From contig PMSU01000140.1 in assembly GCA_003168255.1 (NCBI GenBank), positions 2,139 through 66,138 of the forward strand: a stretch of DNA of 64,000 nt. The letters run 5' to 3'. The first letter of the stretch is position 1; every line of letters begins with the position of its first letter. The notes under the pieces were generated by a model. That model made no database searches. It saw only the letters and a list, made by a program, of their open reading frames with translations, and was not told where the DNA came from. Shown in pieces: positions 8,634-15,976 of this stretch. A program made the translations under genes and the position numbers. The stretch is from Actinomycetota bacterium (lineage in GTDB: Bacteria; Actinomycetota; Actinomycetes; Streptosporangiales; Streptosporangiaceae).

Positions 8634-9590
8634 TCACCTTTCCTGCAGCAGGTCCGCCAAGGCGGTGGCGACGGGCAGGCCGGTCTCGTCGGCGAGCCAG
8701 CCCCAGGCGCCGCCCTGGTTGGTCTCCAGCAGCGTCCATGCTCCGGTGTCAGCATCCAGTATCAGGTCTGCGGCGCCGTAGAGCAGGCCAAGACGCTGAT
8801 GCAGCCGCACCAGCCCGTCGTTGACCGGCCCGGGAAGCTCGATCTGCTCGTAACGGTGATGACCATAGGTCGCCCGCCAGTCAACCTCACCCGGCTGTGT
8901 GCTGTCGATCGCGACGGTCAGCACGGTGCTGCCGGCCACCACGGCGCGAGCCTCGCGGGCTCGTGCTATCTGGGGCTGGAAGAGGTGGGCGGTGTGGGCC
9001 AGGGCGGGGTCCAGCAGGTCGCCGACATCCTCCACTACCGTGGTGTACAGGGCCCGGATCTGTCCTTCGTCGGCGTGCCAGATACCCGATAGCGGTTTGT
9101 AGATGACCGGCCTGCCCAGCGCCGACGCCCACGCATGGGCGCGCTCGGGCTCGCTGGTGATCAGGGTCGGCGGGATCACCAGGCCGGCCTCGGCAGCGGC
9201 GGCCAGCTGCACCGGTTTATATTCACACCGGGCTGCCGCGACTGGATCGTTCACCCACCGGCAGTCGGCCAGGGCCTGCAGCACGCCGCCGAACCCGCGC
9301 CGCGCCTCGCTGTAGGCGAAGAGTTTTTCCGGGCCAGACATGCCCTCGGGCATCTTGAACTGGGTCGGCTTGCGGTAGTAAACAGCCCGCACCGCCGCCA
9401 GGTCGATCGCCAGCTCCCCGCCGATCATCCCCGACCACGAGCCACCAGGGCCGATCTGGGCGGCCAGGGTCAGCCGCACCGGGAAGTCCGCCGGGTCGAA
9501 GGTGTGCACCGCAACTCCCCGCCCGGCCAGTTCGGCGGCGACCCGGCCGGCGGTCGCATCCGCCGCGTCGGTGAGGATCAGCACGCTCAC
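8634..9590 (-). CDS. tgmB: ATP-grasp peptide macrocyclase (graspetide synthetase)
   Basis: This protein of about 319 residues has the MvdD/TgmB architecture. It has an N-terminal pre-ATP-grasp alpha/beta domain (VLILTDAADATAGRVAAEL), a middle segment with YYRKPTQFKMPEG and RWVNDP, and the ATP-grasp core with VIYKPLSG (phosphate-contacting Lys) and the C-terminal LLETNQGGAWGW metal-binding block (Glu, Asn). Such ligases join Asp or Glu side chains to Thr, Ser or Lys of the precursor, making omega-ester or amide links. GTG 9590 follows AGCAGGG at a good distance; GTG 9599 is the alternative. It starts 16 bases after the precursor gene and couples to the methyltransferase gene. Confidence 0.88.
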   Translation of the reverse strand: MSVLILTDAADATAGRVAAELAGRGVAVHTFDPADFPVRLTLAAQIGPGGSWSGMIGGELAIDLAAVRAVYYRKPTQFKMPEGMSGPEKLFAYSEARRGFGGVLQALADCRWVNDPVAAARCEYKPVQLAAAAEAGLVIPPTLITSEPERAHAWASALGRPVIYKPLSGIWHADEGQIRALYTTVVEDVGDLLDPALAHTAHLFQPQIARAREARAVVAGSTVLTVAIDSTQPGEVDWRATYGHHRYEQIELPGPVNDGLVRLHQRLGLLYGAADLILDADTGAWTLLETNQGGAWGWLADETGLPVATALADLLQER

Positions 9591-9606
9591 GCGCGGCACC
9601 CTGCTG

Positions 9607-9891
9607 CTAGTCGGACTTGGTTTCCTCGCTGGTGCCGGGCTGGCTGTCACCTCCGCTGGTCGATGATGTCGGCCCCTCATGCTTGCCGCACCGCGGCCGG
9701 GGCACCCGCAGATACCGCAGCCCCCACGGCCGTACGCTGGTGGCCGTCGCGAAGCTGCCGGTCAGCAGATGCCCGGCCGGATCGAGCGGGAACAGATCCC
9801 CCACCCGGGCCAGCAAGGCGCGCGATTCCCCATCGGGCGAACAGCTCAGCAGATCTACCTCACCGGCTGAAAGCGCCGTGATCTCGGACAT
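9607..9891 (-). CDS. tgmA: Graspetide precursor peptide (ATP-grasp-modified RiPP)
   Basis: This 94-residue peptide has the leader signature of ATP-grasp-modified RiPPs: LFPLDP at residues 33-38 and RPWGLRYLR at 54-62. A short basic stretch with CGKH is followed by a C-terminal core of about 24 residues rich in hydroxyl and acidic side chains (PTSSTSGGDSQPGTSEETK, then SD). Thr/Ser nucleophiles and Asp/Glu acceptors are what the ligase joins, and the Asp residues are candidate aspartimide sites. The second ATG (9891) is preferred because GGGGAGG lies 6 bases upstream; the first ATG is one codon earlier. It is the first gene of tgmABC. Link pattern and bioactivity cannot be read from the sequence. 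Confidence 0.82.
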   Translation of the reverse strand: MSEITALSAGEVDLLSCSPDGESRALLARVGDLFPLDPAGHLLTGSFATATSVRPWGLRYLRVPRPRCGKHEGPTSSTSGGDSQPGTSEETKSD

Positions 9892-10099
9892 CATGCACCT
9901 CCCCCTCGACAGTGACACCAGACCGGCGTCATGTGAAGTGGGCCAGCAGACTATCCCGGTTGCAGCAGGTAACGGCATGCTTACCGCACCCACTACGGTG
10001 GCAGTGCTCCGGGCACCGCAGTGGTCGACGGTGCCACAGGAGCGGTTCTACGCTTGAAGCGGGCCGCGAGGGCCCACCGTCGGCACACATCGAAGCCAG

Positions 10100-11167
10100 A
10101 TGAGTGACATCCCATCGCTTACACCGTCTTACCGGGGGAGACCGCTAGTGCAGACCATGAGCACCAGGGATCACCGGGCCGTGCTCCTGGCTCCCGATCA
10201 CGTTCCCGGCGAGTTCGGCGGGAGCTACCAATCCGCCTGCCTCGCGCTGGACCTGGACCCGGTTCCCGGTGGTTACGCCCTTTATCTCATGGACATGATG
10301 AACATCCGGGCGACGATCATCAGCACCGACACCGGTCCCGTCCGCCAGGCCAAAGACAATGCGGAATCCGGCGGCGACGGCTACTTGCTGTCCAGCCGCC
10401 TGGCCACCCGCAGCATCATCGACACCCGGTGGGGCTGGCCCGAGGAACTGGGCGGTGGCCCACGGTGCCAGTTCTGCCGCAACCCGCATCCAGCCTGGAT
10501 CTACGAAGGCCCCGCCGTCGAAGTCCTGATCGGCGAACCATTCATCGACTTCGGGCCGCCTCCCGTGGTCGGCAGCGACATTGTCGGATGCATCGACTGG
10601 CCAGCCTGCGATACCTGCTACGACCTGATCGAAACCGCCGACTTCGATGCCTGGCGCGGCCTGCTCGACCGCTACGGCGACCCCGACGTACCCATGCCCG
10701 TGCAAACCGCCTGGCGCGAGTTCTGGACCAGCCACCGGCCCCCGGCACCCGCTCCGCCACCCCCGTGGACACCGCACCGCCGCCGCCGTTCCGCCGACAG
10801 CATCGCAGCGCATTGGGACGACTTCACCGCAGAGCAACCCGTCGACGACGTTGTCTTCACCAGCGATCCACACGTGCCGGGCCTGGCTGGCGTCGACGCT
10901 GCCCTCGAAGCCGCACACGGCTACCTGCTACAGCCGCCGCTACCCGGAGCCGTCCGCTCCTACCCGTATGGAGAGGGCGCCAGGATCATCCGGGCTGACG
11001 GCGACGGCTGGAGCCTGGTCGGCCGCACCGACTCCATCAGCTTCATCCTGCTGGACACCGCACCCAACCTCACCCACCTCATCGGCAGAGGCCCAACGTT
11101 GCCGTCCCTGATGACCGGGCTCGACCGGATCGCCCAGGCTGAACCTGAAACAAACGGGCAGTCATGA
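10100..11167 (+). CDS. Hypothetical protein with two-CxxC motif, divergent from tgmA
   Basis: I do not recognise a family for this 355-residue protein. Visible features are a Cys pair in RCQFCRNPHPAW and a second in CDTCYDLIE, about 60 residues apart, so a zinc knuckle is likely. A Pro-rich linker (APPPPWTPHRRRR) follows, then a C-terminal alpha/beta segment of about 120 residues. It is read away from tgmA across about 200 bases. ATG 10100 is taken as start, though ATG 10157 (MSTRDH) is possible. A role with the graspetide genes is only suggested by position. Confidence 0.65.
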   Translation: MSDIPSLTPSYRGRPLVQTMSTRDHRAVLLAPDHVPGEFGGSYQSACLALDLDPVPGGYALYLMDMMNIRATIISTDTGPVRQAKDNAESGGDGYLLSSRLATRSIIDTRWGWPEELGGGPRCQFCRNPHPAWIYEGPAVEVLIGEPFIDFGPPPVVGSDIVGCIDWPACDTCYDLIETADFDAWRGLLDRYGDPDVPMPVQTAWREFWTSHRPPAPAPPPPWTPHRRRRSADSIAAHWDDFTAEQPVDDVVFTSDPHVPGLAGVDAALEAAHGYLLQPPLPGAVRSYPYGEGARIIRADGDGWSLVGRTDSISFILLDTAPNLTHLIGRGPTLPSLMTGLDRIAQAEPETNGQS

Positions 11168-11353
11168 ACTACGCAGCAGTTGCCTTGGCAAATCTGCTCT
11201 GAGCCGTCCGTTTAAGAACGCAGGCGCTGGTCTGGGCACCTGTTGTCGCGCCGGGTCCTGGGTGATGGCAGTTAGGCTGCTGCGGCCCAGGTGATCGGCA
11301 TGGACAGCTGTCCGCAAGGGCTATTCGGCAGGAGCGGCCGGGCTCTATGGACT

Positions 11354-12277
11354 CTAGGTTTCGGCCTGGCCGGCTGGTGTCGCGAGCGTTGCGCTTGGCT
11401 GTGCTGGCCGGGCGTCTGGCGCGCTCATCTCGTTGATGAAGGCGGCAACCATGGCGATCATCTGGGCCGAGTCGATCCGGCTCCAGCTGAATCCGGCCGT
11501 GACCTGGTCGCGGTGACGTGCCGGGTGAGTGACGAGTTTCAGCGCGCGGCGGACCACTCGCAGCCGCTCGGCCTTGTCCATCCCCCGGCTGTTCTGGAAT
11601 AGGGCGCTTTTGAGAGCTGGATCAATGTTCTCGTCGTCGTCTCCGAACGCGAGTGTCACCTGATCGAGAACATCCCGGAGTTTCCCGACCGCGTCACGAT
11701 CATGCCCGCTCACCATGTGACCTTGCGCTTCGCCGAGCAGGCGAACGGCTTCAGCCAGCTCTGGCTGGGCCGCCGGGCTGGGGATAGGCACCTCAATCAG
11801 AAGGGTTTGCTGGTAACCCATTTGCGAGAGCACGTCCACCCAGACGCCCTGGTTGACAACAAACGGTTCCTGGTTGCTGAACGCCTGGCCGTCACCGAAA
11901 CGGCCGTTGAACCACACATCCAGCGCAAGGTCCCGTCCGCCGCGCGCTGCCTCGATCGCCTCGATCCGCGCACGGTCCAGGTCGCAGGTCAGCTCGATGT
12001 GTGCCTCGTTGGTGCGCGCCGCGTATGAAACCACCGGCAGGTACCCGGGCATCGGCTCGAACCGCCCGGCCGGCCGCCCGGCTATGCGGACCTCAGCCAG
12101 CAGTTCCGCCAGCTGCGGCAGGTCCGGCGCACCCGAAGAACCTCCGGCGGGCTCGACGATGATGTCTACGGTCACGCCCAGGCGGAAGAACCCGAGCCCA
12201 GGTGCCCCCGTAACCCGTGACACTGTCACACGCCCGAAGGACCCGCCGCCCGCTGGGCCGTTCAGCAGGAAAGTCAT
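11354..12277 (-). CDS. Hypothetical protein
   Basis: This 307-residue protein is of unknown family. The first 190 residues look like a beta-rich sandwich (alternating hydrophobics such as LGVTVDIIVEPAG, AHIELTCDL, ALDVWFNGRF, VWVDVLSQMGYQQTLLIEVPI), and the last 110 are helical and hydrophilic. No signal peptide or catalytic motif is visible. Its ATG is only 61 bases from the ATG of the divergent DUF5677-like gene, so the two share a promoter region and may form one functional pair. The location inside a defence-rich stretch suggests, but does not show, a role there. Confidence 0.6.
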   Translation of the reverse strand: MTFLLNGPAGGGSFGRVTVSRVTGAPGLGFFRLGVTVDIIVEPAGGSSGAPDLPQLAELLAEVRIAGRPAGRFEPMPGYLPVVSYAARTNEAHIELTCDLDRARIEAIEAARGGRDLALDVWFNGRFGDGQAFSNQEPFVVNQGVWVDVLSQMGYQQTLLIEVPIPSPAAQPELAEAVRLLGEAQGHMVSGHDRDAVGKLRDVLDQVTLAFGDDDENIDPALKSALFQNSRGMDKAERLRVVRRALKLVTHPARHRDQVTAGFSWSRIDSAQMIAMVAAFINEMSAPDARPAQPSATLATPAGQAET

Positions 12278-12338
12278 GGCGGCAATTATCTACCCGGGTG
12301 CCGTGCTGCATACCTCTTATGCGTCTAGCCTTCCAGGC

Positions 12339-13244
12339 ATGTCGTCTGATCCGTTCGCAGACCTGGCCAGCAGCACCGAGGCGTTCGCGAGGGAGTTCCG
12401 CGGGTTCATGAGCCGTAACCCCCGGCCGGCGCAACGATCTCCTGCTGAGACAGAAGCGCATGGCGAGCCGTTCGCAGGTGACTGGAGCGACCACCCGTCG
12501 AGTGACGTCTTCGCCACGGCATACCTGGCCGCTGCGTCCTGTACCGACCACCTTCTTGGCCTGGCCGACGTCCTGAAATCCCGCAACGCCGTGTTCGCTG
12601 CATACACCCTTGCTCGCGGCGCCGTCGAGGCAGCCGCGCTCGGCTGTTATCTGACCGACCGGGACATCGATGGCAGGGAGCGGGTCCGCCGGACGATGAA
12701 CTACCGGCTCGACGCCATGTGCGAGCGAGTCTGGCTCTTCCAGGACATGCGCGGCGAGTATGCCGCCGGGAATCTGGCCGAGACGCGGCAGCGGATCTCC
12801 GACTTCGGCCGCGGCGCCCGCCAGCACGGGTTCAGTTTCCGCGACATGAATGGCCGGGGGCGCGCGGCCTGCATTGGTTCGGAACAGCCCAAGGCGATGA
12901 CCCTGATAGGTCTTGCTGTGGACAAGGACATGCCCGAGCTGGGGCGGACTTACCAGCGACTGCTGAGTGCGACCGCTCACTCCGGTGTCCATGGTCTGGC
13001 ACGAATGCTGACGCCCGTGTCGCCGAACGAGGGCCGTCCGGGCGAAGCGCTGGCTGCTATCAACGTCGATCCTCGAAGTCTCGCGGTGGAGCTGGTCGTC
13101 GGGCCGCTGACCGCGCACGGCCTCGCGAGAGGCATCGAGTGGTTCACCGGCTGCGACATGAGCGACCTTCACGGCCCCGCAAACCAAATGCTCAGGACCT
13201 GGTCGCGTATCGGCCAGTTGAACGGGCGGATGGCGCCAGCATGA
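12339..13244 (+). CDS. DUF5677/HEPN-like hypothetical protein
   Basis: A protein of about 301 residues starting at ATG 12339 (MSSDPFADL). The frame stays open far upstream, but there it overlaps the divergent gene and is a shadow. Residues 60-120 (AYLAAASCTDHLLGLADVL, then ARGAVEAAALGCYLTD) resemble the helical core of DUF5677-type proteins, which belong to or look like HEPN domains found with toxins and abortive-infection systems. The C-terminal half is helical with LSATAHSGVHGLAR, a His-containing motif reminiscent of HEPN active-site helices. The family assignment is tentative. It sits in the island of TIGR02391, SIR2-like and IetAS genes. Confidence 0.55.
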   Translation: MSSDPFADLASSTEAFAREFRGFMSRNPRPAQRSPAETEAHGEPFAGDWSDHPSSDVFATAYLAAASCTDHLLGLADVLKSRNAVFAAYTLARGAVEAAALGCYLTDRDIDGRERVRRTMNYRLDAMCERVWLFQDMRGEYAAGNLAETRQRISDFGRGARQHGFSFRDMNGRGRAACIGSEQPKAMTLIGLAVDKDMPELGRTYQRLLSATAHSGVHGLARMLTPVSPNEGRPGEALAAINVDPRSLAVELVVGPLTAHGLARGIEWFTGCDMSDLHGPANQMLRTWSRIGQLNGRMAPA

Positions 13245-13297
13245 CGTAACGGGTACCACCAGCCTCAGACCTGGCGAAACGCGCTCAGGCCACGCGG

Positions 13298-14101
13298 TCA
13301 TGGCGGGCTAGGGGGCTCTGGCGGGAGCGCCCGCCTGGTGCCCGCCCTGACTGGTCCCTGCCCGTCTTCGGTGAGGGCCTCTAGAACGCCAGCTAGTTCA
13401 TGAGGGGATTGCTTCTGCGCTCTGCCGGCGAGGCTTGCAGGGCTCCTGGGGATGTCGCTGCCGGGGGATGACCAGGTCATCGTCGCTGCGGTCGGCCGCG
13501 ATGGCGTATCCGGCTGCGGTGATGGCCGTGGTGTAGGCGGCAGCATCTCATCCTGGCGGAGGCCGGATGCCCGGGGTGGGCAGTAGTACTGGACCCGCAC
13601 GGCGCCAGGGGCGGGGTTGGTCACCAGGTAGCCCGGGAGTCCGTTCTGGTGCTTCTTCGGTTTCGCGCCGCGGTCGAATCCGGCCGCGCCCAGCAGGGTG
13701 GAGATGTCCCGGGCGGCCGATGGGTACGGGTAATACCACAGGCTCTTGATCCCGTCGCCCATCTCGTTGGCCTTCGACGGGTTGCTCCAGGAGTGCTCGC
13801 CGCCGCCCGCCCAGGGCTTGCACTTGCCGTAGAGCTTCCAGCCGTCGAAGCGGTACAGGTTGCCCTCCTTGCCGGGCAGCGCGTAGGAGACGGCTGCCTG
13901 CACGGGCGCGTCCCAGTAGTCCCAGCGGCCCGCCAGGTAGTCGCGCCACAGGCGGAGCATGACCCGCATGACGCCCGGGTGGTCCGGGTGCCGGGCGATC
14001 CGCGCGAGGTCGACGACCTGGAAGCGCGACTAGCCGGCCGAGGTCGCGCCGACGGTCGAGCCAGACACCGTGACGGCGACGGCCTTCCCTTCCCTGTCAA
14101 G
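13298..14101 (-). pseudogene. Decayed Mom-like GNAT acetyltransferase gene
   Basis: The intact frame starts at ATG 13969, but the same frame continues upstream through an amber codon (14030-14032) as LDREGKAVAVTVSGS, with plausible protein sequence on both sides of the stop (ATSAG, stop, SRFQVVDLARIARHP). TGG to TAG is a simple explanation. A TGA then lies directly before Leu, with an ATG one frame over, suggesting a second lesion. The surviving core AAVSYALPGKEGNLYRFDGW resembles the acetyl-CoA-binding segment of phage Mom-like GNAT proteins, which modify adenine in DNA. The last 80 residues are Pro/Arg-rich and may be read-through. It is a likely relic of a phage or element anti-restriction gene. 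Confidence 0.55.
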
Positions 14102-14257
14102 TCATCGTGTCGAAGTTCTGGCCACTATTTCCTGTGACCGGTTCGAATGTCAGCGGGTGCGGCGTCCCGGCCACGCCTCGCGGGCACGAGCCCCGCGTTG
14201 CCGTCAGCCTGTTATTTCTGATGCTTGGGCGGGGGCGGGCGTGAGATAGTGCCCGGC

Positions 14258-15076
14258 ATGGCAGCGTCTGCGACCGTTCCTTCTCCGTTCCCCGCGTCCG
14301 CGATCGAGGAGGTCTGCAAGGTTCTCGGCGACGCGGTGAAAGGGGACCAGATCCCGAACCTCATCGCCCCGCTGAAGGTGCCCGAGGAACCGGGCGGGCC
14401 GGGCACCAAGTGGAAGCGGCTGTTCAATGTGGTGGTGGCCAGGCAGAACAAGTCGCAGGACGGCAAGGCGCTGGTCCGCTTGGTCATGGAGGTCATGACG
14501 CCAGTGCGGTTCGACTCGACGGCGGAGTTCGAGGCGGTCCGGACTCGGGTGAACGAGCGGCTGCTACTGAGCGGGTTCGAGGTGCGTAAGGATGGCGTAG
14601 TCGTCACTGTCCGGGCGGCGAGGACCGTCGAGGAGGCGCAGCAGCGGGCCGACGACCTGCGGGCGGAACTGGTCCGCCGGGACGTGCACCCGGACGTGCT
14701 GGCGTTCTGCCGCGCCGAGCTGATGCAGCAGAACTACTTCCACGCTGTCTTGGAGGCGTCCAAGAGCGTGGCGGACAAGCTGCGGAACCTGACGAGCACG
14801 ACCGGGGACGGCTCACCACTGGTCGACGCCCTCTGCTTCCCAGCCGCCACCCCGCGGGTCCGGTTCAACAGCCTGGCCACCGAGTGGGAGCGCTCGGAGC
14901 AGACCGGGATCGCGACCCTGATGAAGGGGCTGTTCAGCACCTTCCGCAACCCGGCCGCCCATGCACCCAGGGTGGCCTGGGCCACCTCGCGCAGCGACGC
15001 TCTGGACATGCTCACCCTCACGTCCATGCTGCACCGCCGCCTCGACAAGGCCGACGTCAGGCAGACGGTGCCCTGA
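14258..15076 (+). CDS. TIGR02391 (Ymh-like) family protein
   Basis: This 272-residue protein starts at ATG 14258 (MAASATV). The C-terminal 120 residues match the TIGR02391/Ymh pattern: YFHAVLEASKSVADKLR, then SPLVDALCF, then TLMKGLFSTFRNPAAHAPRV. The closing RNPAAH is the typical family signature, HEPN-like in character (Rx4-6H). The N-terminal 150 residues form a separate domain with an alternating beta/alpha pattern. These proteins are frequent in mobile and defence loci but their activity is not established. A second member of the family lies at 25730-26365. Confidence 0.7.
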   Translation: MAASATVPSPFPASAIEEVCKVLGDAVKGDQIPNLIAPLKVPEEPGGPGTKWKRLFNVVVARQNKSQDGKALVRLVMEVMTPVRFDSTAEFEAVRTRVNERLLLSGFEVRKDGVVVTVRAARTVEEAQQRADDLRAELVRRDVHPDVLAFCRAELMQQNYFHAVLEASKSVADKLRNLTSTTGDGSPLVDALCFPAATPRVRFNSLATEWERSEQTGIATLMKGLFSTFRNPAAHAPRVAWATSRSDALDMLTLTSMLHRRLDKADVRQTVP

Positions 15077-15139
15077 TCTTCTCGAGCGGGTCCAGGCATA
15101 CTCCTTCTCCGCCTTAGCCGATCAGCTGTCTGAAGTTGC

Positions 15140-15976
15140 TCAGGTACGCAGCATTGTCCACGTCGCTTTGAGCAGTTTGCGGTAGTCGTCGCCGCGGATA
15201 CCGGTAACTTCGTATACCGCGTGTGCTAGGTGCAGGGCCCCCTCGGCTCGTGGTGTGCCGAGCACGCACAGTTCGTCGAGAACATCCTGGTAACGACACG
15301 GGATTCTCCCCACGTGGGAGAGGAGGCTCTGTTCGGCGAAGTCTTCAAGGACGTCCATAGCCACTTGTCCGGGACGAAGCGTGAAACGGCTCCATCGTCT
15401 CGTGACTTCGCGGACATGGTAATCGCGCTGTCCCGGGCTCAGGCTCATTCCGAGGTCGTTCGCGACTCGCAGGACGATCTCCTCCGGGCTGTCGCTCACT
15501 TTCGCCGTCCACGCGGCCCGGAATGCCGCGTGCCTCCCGCGGGCGGCACAAGAGCAGAGAACGGCCATCGCAGCGCTAAACGCCGACAGCAGTGCCGTGC
15601 CGACCGAGTGCCAGTCGTGGCTAGAGACCGGCTGCCGACCTTCGCACGCATTCGCCGCCCAGCCCCTGTAAAGCCGTTCGGCGACGTCGTTGTCGCTGTG
15701 GTGGATGGCTGTCCGCAGGTGGTAGATCAACTCGTCGAAGACGTGCGCCGCGTCGCCGTTTGTGGTTTCAGCCAGGAGAAAGCCCACGTCCAGCCTCCAG
15801 CTTTCCCGCCAGAGCTGGTAGGCCCGCGAGACGAGTTCTCCGAACTCTGCTTCGCTACTTACGTCCGCTGGCCAGGAGGACAGGAAAGCGGTGTCAAGCG
15901 CATCCCCTACAGAGATGCGCCGGTGCTGTGCCAAGGTGACGCAGTGTTGCCTGAATTCCGTGAGCTCAATTCGCAT
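15140..15976 (-). CDS. Hypothetical protein coupled to the SIR2-like gene
   Basis: This 278-residue, mostly helical soluble protein begins inside the end of the SIR2-like gene (11-base overlap), so the two are translationally coupled. Its central segment ALLSAFSAAMAVLCSCAARG is hydrophobic and Cys-containing but short. RYQDVLDELCVLGTPRAEGALHLAHAVYEVTG reads like an antiparallel helix pair. No family was recognised. As the tightly linked downstream gene of a putative defence NTPase, a regulator, antitoxin-like or accessory role is the natural guess. Confidence 0.65.
   Translation of the reverse strand: MRIELTEFRQHCVTLAQHRRISVGDALDTAFLSSWPADVSSEAEFGELVSRAYQLWRESWRLDVGFLLAETTNGDAAHVFDELIYHLRTAIHHSDNDVAERLYRGWAANACEGRQPVSSHDWHSVGTALLSAFSAAMAVLCSCAARGRHAAFRAAWTAKVSDSPEEIVLRVANDLGMSLSPGQRDYHVREVTRRWSRFTLRPGQVAMDVLEDFAEQSLLSHVGRIPCRYQDVLDELCVLGTPRAEGALHLAHAVYEVTGIRGDDYRKLLKATWTMLRT

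Noticed and set aside
11853-12338. N-terminal extension of the DUF5677-like gene
   Set aside because: It overlaps the divergent gene entirely and is Pro/Arg/Ser-rich; ATG 12339 gives a protein-like start.
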